A stretch of DNA of 45,628 nt from a virus, in the IMG/VR virus record IMGVR_UViG_3300028608_000029, positions 1 to 45,628 of that record; one strand, 5' to 3'. A program made the position numbers and the translations under genes. The stretch's first letter is position 1. Every line of letters starts with the position of its first letter. Below, one piece after another: positions 24,273 through 33,647 of this stretch. Below the pieces are notes generated by a model, which did no database searches, was not told where the DNA came from, and saw only the letters and a list, made by a program, of their open reading frames with translations.

Positions 24273-25307
24273 TTACAGCCTGTACGACCAACATTTGGTG
24301 GTGGTATTCAAACCAACCTTACCACCAAAGATGTACAAGTAGCCATTCAGAACGCACGATGCCGAAAGTACTGTTGGATCGCCAGGAAAATCATCATCGA
24401 CCTCGAACGAACGACTGATGAAGTCCGCCTTCCAGAGAGCTTTGCGAGGAGTGTAAACACCATCTTTGTGCGTGCCGCCAAAGAGATAGAAATGGTCATT
24501 GTCAAAAGCCATGGACTGTTGAGCTATGCTTTCCGGAATAGGGCTAGACTGTTCGGAAGAACCGGTTATCGACAACATGCGGCAGTCCGCAGCCTGCACA
24601 CCAGTACTCAGACGCTCACCACCTACGACGACGAATTGATTGGAGCCGGGCCACGGAACAACTGCCGGGTAATCAGTAGAAACGCCAGTCTTGGATAGGG
24701 ACTCTGTAGACACAGTCACCATGTCGGTGGTAATTCTGATCATGTAATCTTCGTTACCAGCGCCGGCGGTGATGATATCGCCATTCCATGCAAACGCCCA
24801 TCCGTGTGCCCTCAGCGGACTACCCGGAACCATGATGCTTGCAAATTCAAAAGCGTTGTTTCCAAGATCGCGTACCCTCATGATCCACGTTTCCGTGGTA
24901 GTCATCTTGGTACCGATGAAGTACTGATAGTCTCCTATCGTGACCGCATACGGATCCAGAAGCTTGACGTAGTTGGGATCAGTACCAGGCTCAACTTTAA
25001 ACCACGCTCCAGTACTGGGAGTGTAGGTCCAGAGGTCACTGGCGTTACCAGTAACGTTTCCATTACTCGCAATTGTGCCTCCGCCGTACAAATAAATCTT
25101 GTCGTTGCCTGCCACTACCGCAGAACGCATTCGAGATCCCGCTGGGAGCTCATTAACAGCGCTCCAACGCGACGATGAGAACAGTCGAACCTTTGAGTTA
25201 CCTGACTTTCCGAATATGTCAGAAATCTCTTTTAGACCCAAGGCAGTCTTGGTGACTACTTTTGATACTCTCTTAAGACCACTCGCGGTCTTTACACTAA
25301 TGGTCAT
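24273..25307 (-). CDS. Kelch-like beta-propeller surface protein (344 aa)
   Basis: GGAAGC lies four bases before ATG 25307. A short N-terminal segment with two near-copies (TASGLKRVSKVV / TALGLKEISDIF) may attach it to the virion. The rest repeats Kelch-type blades: KIYLYGGGT with SDLWTYTPSTGAW (about residues 70-105), QFVVVGGE, HFYLFGGTHKDG with KALWKAD, and YLYIFGGKVG with TKCWSYRL at the end. Kelch propellers bind proteins or sugars; in a phage a fibre or decoration role is likely, in line with the other minus-strand genes. The GG doublets and aromatic spacing are the evidence; five to six blades fit the length. Confidence 0.85.
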   Translation of the reverse strand: MTISVKTASGLKRVSKVVTKTALGLKEISDIFGKSGNSKVRLFSSSRWSAVNELPAGSRMRSAVVAGNDKIYLYGGGTIASNGNVTGNASDLWTYTPSTGAWFKVEPGTDPNYVKLLDPYAVTIGDYQYFIGTKMTTTETWIMRVRDLGNNAFEFASIMVPGSPLRAHGWAFAWNGDIITAGAGNEDYMIRITTDMVTVSTESLSKTGVSTDYPAVVPWPGSNQFVVVGGERLSTGVQAADCRMLSITGSSEQSSPIPESIAQQSMAFDNDHFYLFGGTHKDGVYTPRKALWKADFISRSFEVDDDFPGDPTVLSASCVLNGYLYIFGGKVGLNTTTKCWSYRL

Positions 25308-25389
25308 AATGCTTCCTTCTATTAGAAGATCCTAAATGTCATAGCATAAAACCTATACAACTCGTATGTAACGCAACTAAGGTGCCGCC

Positions 25390-25725
25390 ATGTCTTACAA
25401 AGAAGGTAGTGAATCGTACGCAGAATCGATGGGTAAGAAGTACCTAGTAGACGATCTTATCTCGTTAGCCGAAAATAGTCCCACATACGACGTTTCGATC
25501 GATGAAGTAGATTGGGTGTTAGAATACGCCAAGCCGGATGAGGTTCGGATTCTGAAGGCCGACTTAACCGTTCCTGTTATCGTAACGGAAGAAAGAGTTA
25601 GTGGAAAGAATAGATTGGTTGTATTGGATGGCCTTCATCGCTTAGCTAAAGCAAAGAGACTCGGAAAGAAGACCATTCGCGCTAAATTCTTAACTCAGAA
25701 AGAGTTAAGGAAGATTCAAAAATAG
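25390..25725 (+). CDS. ParB/sulfiredoxin-fold protein (111 aa)
   Basis: The C-terminal part has VPVIVTEERVSGKNRLVVLDGLHRLAKAKRLGKKT in outline (quoted in parts: VPVIVTEE, then VLDGLHRLAKAKRLGK, about residues 76-95). D-G-x-H-R-L followed by an Ala/Lys helix is the nucleotide-binding box of the ParB/Srx superfamily (ParB CTPases, sulfiredoxin, free-standing ParB-like nucleases in phages). The N-terminal segment IDEVDWVLEYAKPDEVR fits the strand before it. No helix-turn-helix is present, so it is not a complete partition protein. Codons (TTA, AGA, ATA) make it more AT-rich than most neighbours. Role unknown. Confidence 0.8.
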   Translation: MSYKEGSESYAESMGKKYLVDDLISLAENSPTYDVSIDEVDWVLEYAKPDEVRILKADLTVPVIVTEERVSGKNRLVVLDGLHRLAKAKRLGKKTIRAKFLTQKELRKIQK

Positions 25726-25736
25726 ATAGCATAAAG

Positions 25737-25763
25737 CCTACTACTCCCATTGGGAGTAGTAGG
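25737..25763. terminator. Bidirectional hairpin between ParB-like and helicase genes
   Basis: CCTACTACTCCC pairs with GGGAGTAGTAGG, loop ATT. GCATAAAG lies left (CATA 25730-25733) and ATATGC right. Stops of convergent genes at 25725 and 25771 are both within 12 bases. Confidence 0.8.
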
Positions 25764-25770
25764 ATATGCA

Positions 25771-27309
25771 TTAGTCCATGAACGAATATTCTTCGCTTTC
25801 CTGACCTTGACGCTTGCCGCCGACCTTTCGCAACACCGTGTTCTCCTTACCAATGTCAGGAGGAATACCGGCGATGTCGTTAAAGGCATAGACGATGTAC
25901 TTCTTGTCTTCAGGGATCTGAGGAGCATTGCGGTGCTTGCCGCGTTGCAGGGTCAGATACTTGTGACCATTCAGCTGTTCGATATGCTGGAAGATCTCCA
26001 AGTCGATCTCAGCGTCCAAACTCTTACAACCGTCATAGAAGCCGCCGTTGGGGAGCATCTTCACGAAGCCGTTAGGCGTCATGCGGGAGATTTCCTTACC
26101 TTGAGTGGAAACCTGATGCGGCGTGTAGAACGTCGTTTTACGGCTGTTAAAGAAGTTACGGCTACGACGGGCCATGTCACGAACGTCAAAGCCTGCTACG
26201 CCCTGCATGCAGCCCGTGGTAGGCATCTTGCGCATGTAGTCAAGCATACACATAGCAACTTCGTAACCGTCCGCTTCCAATTCACGAACAAAAGCAAAGA
26301 CGTCAAAGATCGTCCACATGGAAGGATCGACCTTGTGCATGTGTACGTGCCAGCCGGTTTCCGTCATACGCTTCATGACGTACTCGGCAATGGCTTCCGG
26401 ATCCTTGTCAGCAGTGGTAGCGATTTCGTTGTTCTCGCGTTCCCACATGTGCTTGAACAAGTGGTTGAAGTTCATTTCCACATCGTCCTCGAATGAAATA
26501 CGAAGCAGAAGCGGTTTCTTCTTCACGTCAAAAAGGTAGGGTTCGTTAAAACGAGCCACTCCTTCAAACACGTCCAGTCCAAAGCCGGTCTTGTTCATGT
26601 GCGGCAGTGCCGAAGTCATGATGAACTCACCACGACGAAAGCCGCCATTACACATGTCGTTCAGGCCTTGCAGGTGAGTCGACAACTTACCGACGCCACT
26701 ATCTTCATCACGAACACGAGAAGCAGCAGCGACCACCGTCTCTTTCTTACCCATGTCGATGGAGCTCAGGATGGCTGCATCTTTCTTGTCGGACTTGGTA
26801 ATCGAGGATTCAATGCTGGCGGCCAAATCCCGAAGGAACGTATCTTGGTCTTCGATTTCGTGCGGCTTGAACTTCAGCTTGTACGCAGCATCGGTCACTT
26901 GCTTGATCGCGGTACTGCTAAATAGAAAGGCTTTAAGTTCGCGGCGCTGGTAGACGATACGCTTTTTCAGCGTCTCTGCATCCAGAGTTCCGGAGATGCC
27001 TTCCTTGAATGCTTCGTAGATGTCAATCTCGGTAGCACAGTGCAGCCGGATCTCTGTCAAGAGGTCTTGTGCAGTGGGAATATTGTCGCCCACAGCCACC
27101 ATCAATTTGCGGCTAATGTTGTAGAGCCCACCAATGATGTCTCGCTCCGACACTATGAGGCCGACTTCCGCCTCAGGCAATTTGATGCCTTCGAGGAGTT
27201 TCTCCACGAGGTCGGTGCTTTTCGTGACTTCTCCTTCCACCTGAGTCTCCAGGTGCAGCAGGGTAATGATCTTAATCAGAAGAAGACGGGGATTCATTTG
27301 GGGAGTCAT
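25771..27309 (-). CDS. DnaB-like replicative helicase with altered Walker A (512 aa)
   Basis: I chose ATG 27309 (GGAT seven bases upstream) over the TTG at 27324. An N-terminal helical part of about 190 residues precedes a RecA-like core like that of DnaB/SF4 helicases: STHLQGLNDMCNGGFRRGEF, then ALPHMNKTGFGLDVFEGVA (about residues 233-250) at the P-loop, LLLRISFEDDVEMNFNH, VAMCMLDYMRKM near 350-358 as Walker B (DnaB has VIDYLQLM), and a C-terminal stretch with YLTLQRGKHRN. The P-loop keeps K-T but reads M-N-K-T where DnaB has M-G-K-T. It would unwind phage DNA at the replication fork. It shares GGFRRGE with the small ATPase at 42991. Lies alone on the minus strand. Confidence 0.75.
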   Translation of the reverse strand: MTPQMNPRLLLIKIITLLHLETQVEGEVTKSTDLVEKLLEGIKLPEAEVGLIVSERDIIGGLYNISRKLMVAVGDNIPTAQDLLTEIRLHCATEIDIYEAFKEGISGTLDAETLKKRIVYQRRELKAFLFSSTAIKQVTDAAYKLKFKPHEIEDQDTFLRDLAASIESSITKSDKKDAAILSSIDMGKKETVVAAASRVRDEDSGVGKLSTHLQGLNDMCNGGFRRGEFIMTSALPHMNKTGFGLDVFEGVARFNEPYLFDVKKKPLLLRISFEDDVEMNFNHLFKHMWERENNEIATTADKDPEAIAEYVMKRMTETGWHVHMHKVDPSMWTIFDVFAFVRELEADGYEVAMCMLDYMRKMPTTGCMQGVAGFDVRDMARRSRNFFNSRKTTFYTPHQVSTQGKEISRMTPNGFVKMLPNGGFYDGCKSLDAEIDLEIFQHIEQLNGHKYLTLQRGKHRNAPQIPEDKKYIVYAFNDIAGIPPDIGKENTVLRKVGGKRQGQESEEYSFMD

Positions 27310-27396
27310 TCGGGTATCCTGCAAGTATGTGTTCGGGGTTCAGATAAAGAGCCTTGAAACTAATTTTTTAGTACACCTTCATTGGAACAAATAATC

Positions 27397-28035
27397 ATGC
27401 TGATCACTGCTGTGAATCCTGGTGAGCAAATTGTCGTACTGCCCGACTGGGCAACTCGCACCATCGCCAAACACGGAAAGCTTGACGACATCACGGACTT
27501 CTCGAAGATGCGCCAGATTTTCAACAACGATCAGATCGTCGCACTGGACAAGTTCAGTGACGAAGGTTTGAACCGCGTTCTGGGTCTTCCGGAAAACAAC
27601 ATTCAGGGCATGTATTCTCGCTCTGCTGGCTACATCTGGTGCTTCCCAGGTGAAGGTGGCAACAATGTCAAACTCAACGATGCGGATGAGTACGCGTGGC
27701 AACGTCTCAATCGCATGGTTAATAACCATTCTTATGGGAATCTCTCAGCTCAACTCTGCCAAGACCTCATCTATGCAGAGCTTGAGTCGGCGGGCGATGT
27801 TCTCACGGACATTTCCCAATGCTATAGCGTTTATTCCGTTTCCAAGCAACTGATCATCCTGTCAGTCAAGCCTGGAATCATGGGACAACACGTTTCTAAA
27901 AAACGAAAAGAGTTGCGACTCGCCATCCTTCGCTCGGTTTTGGGAAAGCTCGAAGCGTTTTATGACAAGTCGAAAGTTGCGCAATCGGACTGGTTCAGTT
28001 TGTATTTGACTGAACTCGAATCGCTGGGCAAATAA
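27397..28035 (+). CDS. Protein of unknown function before the capsid gene (212 aa)
   Basis: I chose ATG 27397; an in-frame TTG at 27382 is possible, and neither has a strong ribosome binding site. The product starts MLITAVNPGEQIVVLPDWAT and has a mostly helical C-terminal half (ELRLAILRSVLGKLEAFYDK). It opens the unit that contains the capsid gene 108 bases further on. The region between them holds no T-rich terminator but has small stems (GCTTACGTAAGC). Position suggests a morphogenesis or regulatory role, without other proof. Confidence 0.72.
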   Translation: MLITAVNPGEQIVVLPDWATRTIAKHGKLDDITDFSKMRQIFNNDQIVALDKFSDEGLNRVLGLPENNIQGMYSRSAGYIWCFPGEGGNNVKLNDADEYAWQRLNRMVNNHSYGNLSAQLCQDLIYAELESAGDVLTDISQCYSVYSVSKQLIILSVKPGIMGQHVSKKRKELRLAILRSVLGKLEAFYDKSKVAQSDWFSLYLTELESLGK

Positions 28036-28143
28036 AAAACACAATTGTTTGGTGATATACCGAACACCAATCTGCTTACGTAAGCATTTTCTCGTTCTTC
28101 TGTCTTTCCCTTTTCATCACGAAAAATTTCTGTAGAGGCAATC

Positions 28144-30459
28144 ATGTCCAAATTCAATCCGCGCGCCGTTGACCACGCGCAGGTCAACCTGGCCGCTGCT
28201 GCCATCGCCATGGCTCAAAACGCCTGGGCCGACGGCAAGCTGAAGGACCATTCCGAAAACGGTCAACTGTCGGCCGCCATGATCTCGACCGAGTCGTTCG
28301 AATCGTCGGCTCTGCGTACCCAGGTCGAAGGCACGATGCAAGACCTGATCGACAGCTGCACGAACTTCGCTCGCGGCAGCAAGGTTCTGTCGATGATCGG
28401 CGCCAAGCGCGGCCAAGACGGTCAGCTCGAAGCTGACATGCAGTCGCACACCCACCAGCATGCCATGCAAGCCGTCGGCTACGCACTGGCATCGGCCATG
28501 AACCCGCGTGCTCACCTGACCCGTCAGGGCAACAAGCAAGCCGGCGTGACCAAGGCCTGGAACGACGTCTTCTCGCCCGACAGCGGCGGCATCGACCCCA
28601 GCAAGCTGGGCAAGGCCACCGTCGAGTCGTACGACACGAAGCCGAACGAAGACATCATGAAGCTGACCGCGGCTTACGCCCTGGCCACTTCCACGCAGAA
28701 CAGCTTCGCTGAACTGTTCTTCGGTACCGTGAACCTGGCTCCGGACGAATACGCCCTGTCGATGGAAATCCCGTTGATCGGCGTGTACGACGAAGTGCGC
28801 TACGACATGGAAAACGTCCTGACCGACTTCCATCGTCGCAACATCGTGAACGCGGAAATCGATCACACGATCCTCAAGAACAACATGCTGCTGATCGTGC
28901 CGGTGTACCGTGCCGAAACGGCTGATTCGTTCGTGGACACCAACCTGGTCGCCCCGCGCGTCATCGACACCGAAAACGGTCCCGTGAACACGGCTCCGCT
29001 GGCTGTCGGCATCCGCACCTCGCTGTTCCGCGTTTCGCAAACGGACGCCATGATCGCCAAGGGTGCTCTGGACCAAACCGACGCGCTGGACACCAACGTC
29101 CTCCTGAAGGCCTTCTACATCGCTTTCCAAAGCGCTGACGGCGCCACCAAGGAAGTCGTTCGCGTCGAAGCCGAAGGCATGGGCATGATCCAGTTCCTGC
29201 AAGCTCCGCAGGGTCTGACCCGCACGATGCAGCTGAACTTCACGACGGACAACGTCCAGATCGGCAAGAACACCGCGTTGCACAACCAAGCCACGTCGAC
29301 GCTGCTGACCGCCTTCCAAGGCCCGACCGCCAACACGGCATTCCTGTCGCTGTCGATCCGCGGTGACGTGAACCTGCAAGACTCGGCCATCGAAGTCACG
29401 CCGTCCAAGGTTCAGCTGAACACCATCCGCAACGCGGCTGGCGAATCGCTGACGCTGAAGGATCCGGCCAACGCTGCTCTGGTCAACGTCTTCAAGGGCG
29501 CCGAAGTCATCGCCTTCGAAGTCGATGCTCGCAAGGTCAACTCGAACCTGCGTGAACTCGGCCAGCTGGTGGACTTCAACACGTTCCGTATGTCCTACGG
29601 CGTGAAGCTGGGTTCGCCCCTGTCGGTGCAACGTCCGATCACCAACGGCGACTCGCAAGATGCGCTGCACGCTGCCGCTCTGTCGTACCTGTGCAAGGTC
29701 CGTCAGTCGAACGAAGCCGTGACCACCCTGCTGGGCGAAGTGCAAACGCTGCGCGGCTACCAGAAGCGCAACGACTACATCGCACGTCAGCCGGAATTCC
29801 TGGGCATCTCGTCCTACCTGGTCGAACCGACCCTGGACGAAGTCGAACTGGACCTGCTGGTCATCCCGCAAACGGTCGCTCAGCACGAACGCTACGCCGA
29901 CATCACCAGCCTGATCACGGACACGACCAAGATCGTTTCGTACAAGCTGTGGCAGCTGTCGAACTGGCAAGCTGCTGCCAACCTGTTCGAAGGTACCGAG
30001 GCTCCCCTGCCGAAGGTCATCATCGGTACGGACTTGGCAACTGCCCAGTACGTCAACGTCGTGGGTGATACCCGCACGGTCGGCCCGGACTTCACGTACG
30101 CGAAAGCCATGTCCCCGGACAAGCGCATTCGCGACATGATCTTCATCGCCTTCAACTTCCCGACCAGCCAGCCTGGCGTTCCGCATCCGCTGAACCACGG
30201 CATGATGCTGAACAAGCCGGAAGTCGTCGCCGCGCTGAACCTGAGCCGTTCCTCGCACTCGCGTGAACTGATCGTTCACCCGTCCTTCCGTCACATCTGG
30301 CTGACCCCCATCCTGGGCGTCATCTACGTGAAGAACCTGAAGGAAGCCCTGACCCGCAAGGCCACGCTGCAAGTTGGCGGTGACCTGGTGGTTGGCCAGG
30401 CCGAAGGCGCTCCGGGTTCGTCGGAAGACAATCCGCTGCACACGAAGGAAGCGGCGTAG
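28144..30459 (+). CDS. Major capsid protein, phiKZ gp120-like (771 aa)
   Basis: AGAGG lies six bases before ATG 28144. Its length suits phiKZ-type major head proteins (about 750 residues). The gene is far richer in GC and in a narrow set of codons (CTG, GCC, ACC, GAC) than almost all others here, which fits the most abundant phage protein. The N-terminal 60 residues are helical, Ala-rich and hold S-T-E at 48-50, a possible head-protease site. The remaining fold (SMEIPLIGVYDEVRYDMENV, LLIVPVYRAETADS, long mixed domains and a C-terminal HIWLTPILGVIYVKNL) is compatible with an HK97-like capsid with extra domains. The call rests on length, codon bias and context; I cannot compare it with databases. 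Confidence 0.75.
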   Translation: MSKFNPRAVDHAQVNLAAAAIAMAQNAWADGKLKDHSENGQLSAAMISTESFESSALRTQVEGTMQDLIDSCTNFARGSKVLSMIGAKRGQDGQLEADMQSHTHQHAMQAVGYALASAMNPRAHLTRQGNKQAGVTKAWNDVFSPDSGGIDPSKLGKATVESYDTKPNEDIMKLTAAYALATSTQNSFAELFFGTVNLAPDEYALSMEIPLIGVYDEVRYDMENVLTDFHRRNIVNAEIDHTILKNNMLLIVPVYRAETADSFVDTNLVAPRVIDTENGPVNTAPLAVGIRTSLFRVSQTDAMIAKGALDQTDALDTNVLLKAFYIAFQSADGATKEVVRVEAEGMGMIQFLQAPQGLTRTMQLNFTTDNVQIGKNTALHNQATSTLLTAFQGPTANTAFLSLSIRGDVNLQDSAIEVTPSKVQLNTIRNAAGESLTLKDPANAALVNVFKGAEVIAFEVDARKVNSNLRELGQLVDFNTFRMSYGVKLGSPLSVQRPITNGDSQDALHAAALSYLCKVRQSNEAVTTLLGEVQTLRGYQKRNDYIARQPEFLGISSYLVEPTLDEVELDLLVIPQTVAQHERYADITSLITDTTKIVSYKLWQLSNWQAAANLFEGTEAPLPKVIIGTDLATAQYVNVVGDTRTVGPDFTYAKAMSPDKRIRDMIFIAFNFPTSQPGVPHPLNHGMMLNKPEVVAALNLSRSSHSRELIVHPSFRHIWLTPILGVIYVKNLKEALTRKATLQVGGDLVVGQAEGAPGSSEDNPLHTKEAA

Positions 30460-30590
30460 CTCGCCAGTTTCTTCGCGGAGCGACAGCTTGACGGTTTGAA
30501 TCCTTACCCCGGTTAGGGTTCTCATCGTCAGGCTGCCTGAAGACCATCCTTCGAGATGGAATAGGGACCGCTGACGAAACCGACAGCTAG
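30460..30590 (+). ncRNA. Structured non-coding stretch after the capsid gene
   Basis: A ten-pair helix (30484-30493 with 30526-30535, one G-U) encloses a small hairpin (ACCC/GGGT, 30506-30519). CCATC/GATGG (30544-30559) forms another. GCTCGC (30459-30464) can pair with 30475-30481 with one bulge. Alternative pairs exist: CGGTTT (30492-30497) with AAACCG (30577-30582), and CGTCAG (30526-30531) with CTGACG (30571-30576), so two folds may compete. CGACAGCT occurs at both 30481 and 30581. No convincing reading frame lies here. It could stabilise the capsid mRNA end, be a processed RNA, or attenuate read-through. Not a tRNA, although GGTTTGAATCC resembles a T-loop. Confidence 0.45.
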
Positions 30591-30598
30591 GTATAGAT

Positions 30599-30628
30599 CT
30601 CCTACTCTCCCGAAAGGGAGAGTAGGAG
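30599..30628 (+). terminator. Strong hairpin closing the capsid unit
   Basis: CTCCTACTCTCCC pairs with GGGAGAGTAGGAG, GAAA tetraloop: the most stable short hairpin in the window. GCTTATGCCGCATGC follows with TATG at 30632-30635; there is no T run, so it may act as an mRNA end-protecting stem. Confidence 0.75.
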
Positions 30629-30667
30629 GCTTATGCCGCATGCATTTGAATGTAAGATATTTCAGGA

Positions 30668-30676
30668 ATATATCAT
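30668..30676 (+). promoter_or_regulatory. Candidate promoter ATATATCAT
   Basis: Same nine bases as at 9944 and 42950. Lies 87 bases before ATG 30764 in an AT-rich intergenic stretch (30629-30763) that otherwise holds nothing I can identify. Confidence 0.5.
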
Positions 30677-30763
30677 TGAGAGGATAGTACCCCCATTAAT
30701 CTATTCAATTACTCTACTAATTTAATCTGCACAGAAGTAAAATAGTAACCAGGACTTGAGGCC

Positions 30764-31960
30764 ATGTCGTTCAATGACTCCAAGCTGTTCGAAGACAGTC
30801 TGGAACACGGAGCAATCTGGGAGCACGCTCTCTCAGAAATATCCGTGAGTGCGGAACAGGGGCGCTATTGCAACCCTGTCAACGAGGAAAGAGACGAAGG
30901 ACTGGTGGGGTTGAGTCATGAATATTCCTTCTATAACAAGTCGGGGCATGACGTGACCAAGATTGGGATTGATAATGTTCCCTTTCTACTACCAGCAGGA
31001 AGACAGTACGACGATCACGTTCTGATAAGAGTTAAGACTTATCTGAGCTCAGGTGTAGTACTAGAACTTAGAAGACACTTCTCGAGGAACGAGAAGAAAG
31101 GAGGGCCTGGCTACGAGGCGTTCCGAGAAAAGTTTCTAGCTACGTCGAGAAATGATCGAGGTGTTAGCGCCCCACCCGCTATCACACTAACGCAAGACAT
31201 TCGAATTAAGATCCAGCACTTAAAGGAGAATAACAACAATCTATTCCTACCGAGCGTAAATGTTCTTTTGAGTCTAGACGAAGTACCTCCACTTCACCCT
31301 CATTCGGAGGAAGCGCAGGCACTACGTTTAGGAAATGTCGTTCCAGAAGCAGCAGGTGTATATTGTTTCTTAATAGATAACGCACAGAAGCTCACTCCGA
31401 AATACGTTCGGTTAGGCAGTCGGTGGTTGCATGTAACTCCTACAAAACTGGCCGCTTACCGAGATGGGCTGTATATTTTTAGTAGCGATTCCTATAACTG
31501 TGTAGATCAGACCTCCGGCAAACAGTTTGAGTACTACGCAGTGGAAGACATCGACGGTTTGGATTTTGTACACAACCGGATCGACGATGTAAGAGGGTCG
31601 CCCATTGAGGAAAAGCTCTTAGACATTCGTGGCAAAGAGCAAGATCGACTTATTCGTGCAGAGAACCATAAGCAGGACATGGATCGACGCGAGCAGGAAC
31701 ATCGACATAAGGAAGAGTCCCTAAAGAGGACAGTCACTTATGAAGAAACCAGCATCAAGAATAAGCTTGAGTCTGAGTCCGTTAGTTTGAAGACGACGAT
31801 ATTCGAAAACGAGTTGAAACGTCAAAGAGCTTATGACACAGATGTACTCGAGAGATCTTCTAGCGGCAGGAAGAATTTCACAGAGTCTCTAAAGTTAGTT
31901 GGACCACTCCTGACAGCCGCGATCGGGATTGGTGCGTTTCTTTGGAAGCTCATTAATTAA
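30764..31960 (+). CDS. C-terminally anchored coiled-coil protein (398 aa)
   Basis: The first 270 residues are mixed alpha/beta without known motifs (MSFNDSKLFEDSLEHGAIWE at the start). Residues about 285-370 are a long charged helix (EKLLDIRGKEQDRLIRAENH, then DMDRREQEHRHKEESLKRT), very probably a coiled coil. The end, LVGPLLTAAIGIGAFLWKLI, is one membrane helix with almost no tail, as in tail-anchored proteins. The gene uses CTA, TTA, AGA and AGG freely, unlike the capsid gene just upstream, so it may be a late arrival or an early-expressed host-interaction gene. Ribosome binding site weak (AGGACTTGAGGCC). Function unknown. Confidence 0.72.
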   Translation: MSFNDSKLFEDSLEHGAIWEHALSEISVSAEQGRYCNPVNEERDEGLVGLSHEYSFYNKSGHDVTKIGIDNVPFLLPAGRQYDDHVLIRVKTYLSSGVVLELRRHFSRNEKKGGPGYEAFREKFLATSRNDRGVSAPPAITLTQDIRIKIQHLKENNNNLFLPSVNVLLSLDEVPPLHPHSEEAQALRLGNVVPEAAGVYCFLIDNAQKLTPKYVRLGSRWLHVTPTKLAAYRDGLYIFSSDSYNCVDQTSGKQFEYYAVEDIDGLDFVHNRIDDVRGSPIEEKLLDIRGKEQDRLIRAENHKQDMDRREQEHRHKEESLKRTVTYEETSIKNKLESESVSLKTTIFENELKRQRAYDTDVLERSSSGRKNFTESLKLVGPLLTAAIGIGAFLWKLIN

Positions 31961-31980
31961 TACCAATAATGGAGTTAGAT

Positions 31981-33639
31981 GTGGATGAAACATTCGCCGA
32001 GATGCGGAAAAATCACGTACCGGGATTTAACCCCATCATCGCAAAAGGGATCGCCACAGCCCATGTACCTCACTCACTCAAGCTGGTAGACCAAGTCTGG
32101 GAATCGATCAACCGGGAATTTCCTCCGGGATTGGTTTATGTCAAAAGCGAGTATTGCTCGCCGGTCGAAGAGTATCGTGAAGGTGCTCGTAAGCGCACTC
32201 CCACTCGTACGCCTAAGCGTATTGAAACCAAGATCAAGCGTGCTCCCAAGTTCGCATTCGATCTTGCGCCAACTACCGTTCGGTTGGCAAAGTTCTATTT
32301 CAAGTTCAACGGCAAGGACATGGCTCCGCGATACATGTATATTCCGTATTGCGAACCCGGTGGCCTTATGACGATGGCTGGCAGTCGGTTTGCTATTAGT
32401 CCGATTCTGCAAGACATCGTGATCAGTCCCGATGAGAACAATGTGTTCGCACAGCTGCTCTGCATCAAGCTGATCTTCAGACGTCAGCGTTATGACTTCA
32501 TGGTCGATAATGAAACTCGATCTACCAAAGTGGTATGGTCGATGATTTACAACAAGACCGAAGATATGCGTAAGCTTACGCCGACGATCAAAGCGGTTAC
32601 CTGCATGCCTCATTACTTGTTCTGCAAGTTTGGCGTGCGCGATACTTTCAAAAAGTATCTGGGTTTCGTACCTGAATTCAGTGATGGAGAATTCACTGAC
32701 CAGACTCACCCGATCGATGAATGGGTGGTGTGCGAGTCTCGTGGGGTCAGGCCGGAAAACAATCCGCGTCTGGACTACGTAAAACCCAAGCTCCAAGTAG
32801 CAGTACGTCGCAGTCAGTGGAATAATAACGTAGAGAATATGATCGGTAGCCTGTTCTATCTGGTCGATCACTTCCCTAAGCGTATGGTTCTTAACGAACT
32901 GGATTCCACGTGGTTGTGGCAAGTACTGATGGGCCACATTTTGTGGACCGGAGACATGAATGAAGGTGATTTGGCGCAAAAGATCAAAAACCACTTCAAG
33001 AGTGTCGATCAGTACATGGATCTGATCACGCAGCAAAAGTTGGAATCCATTGGCATTCACGTAGAGTCGACGTATGACTTCTTCGTGCATGTGATGGAAA
33101 ACTTTACCAAGTGGACCATGAACGAGGCGCATCGCATCCCGTCCATGTTCGGCAAGGAAATGTCGATCCTGAATTACCTGCTGTATGACATCACGTACAG
33201 CATTGTGCAGACGAACTTCGCCATTCACACGGCGTATCGTCGCAGTCTCACCGATCCGAAACGTCCGCTCACAGAACGCACGATCGAGGAGATCTTCAAG
33301 AAACGGTTGAAACCTGGAAATATCTTTAAAATCACCAATGGCCGTCCGGGGGTTTCCTCGATTGCCATCCCAGGCGACAACATGGTGTCGAAGCTCACGA
33401 CGCTGCTCGTACCACAAACCTCCAAGAATGGAAGACGTGATGGAAATGCCGATGCCACGAAAGCACCGGATGCATCCGTTCCCCAGATTGGTGGATTCCT
33501 TAACATCCAGAAAAAGAGTCCGACTGGACGGACGCGGGCTAACCCATGGGCGCATCTGACAGATAGTTTTATTACCACAGAAAACCCAGAGTTCGCAGAA
33601 GTTACAGAACGTACTCAACGCAAATTTCTCAATAGGTAA
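31981..33639 (+). CDS. Large protein of unknown function (552 aa)
   Basis: I chose GTG 31981 because GGAG lies six bases upstream; the ATG at 31969 overlaps that site and adds four residues. The product starts VDETFAEMRKNHVPGFNPII. Central parts (RYMYIPYCEPGGLMTMAGSR, ILQDIVISPDENNVFAQLLC) look beta-rich; later comes a helical section (YDFFVHVMENFTKWTMNEAH). RPGVSSIAIPGDNMVSKL near residues 450-467 stands before a disordered C-terminal 70 residues. I considered a phage RNA polymerase-associated or virion protein but have no motif to support either. Confidence 0.75.
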   Translation: MDETFAEMRKNHVPGFNPIIAKGIATAHVPHSLKLVDQVWESINREFPPGLVYVKSEYCSPVEEYREGARKRTPTRTPKRIETKIKRAPKFAFDLAPTTVRLAKFYFKFNGKDMAPRYMYIPYCEPGGLMTMAGSRFAISPILQDIVISPDENNVFAQLLCIKLIFRRQRYDFMVDNETRSTKVVWSMIYNKTEDMRKLTPTIKAVTCMPHYLFCKFGVRDTFKKYLGFVPEFSDGEFTDQTHPIDEWVVCESRGVRPENNPRLDYVKPKLQVAVRRSQWNNNVENMIGSLFYLVDHFPKRMVLNELDSTWLWQVLMGHILWTGDMNEGDLAQKIKNHFKSVDQYMDLITQQKLESIGIHVESTYDFFVHVMENFTKWTMNEAHRIPSMFGKEMSILNYLLYDITYSIVQTNFAIHTAYRRSLTDPKRPLTERTIEEIFKKRLKPGNIFKITNGRPGVSSIAIPGDNMVSKLTTLLVPQTSKNGRRDGNADATKAPDASVPQIGGFLNIQKKSPTGRTRANPWAHLTDSFITTENPEFAEVTERTQRKFLNR

Positions 33640-33647
33640 ATAGCACA

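Noticed and set aside
30492-30503. tRNA T-loop-like GGTTTGAATCC
   Set aside because: The flanking bases do not form a T-stem, and no acceptor or anticodon arm can be drawn.
28117-30525. 802-codon open frame antisense to the capsid gene
   Set aside because: A by-product of the biased codons of the capsid gene; very high Arg/Val/Gln content, no ribosome binding site, and no known domain.
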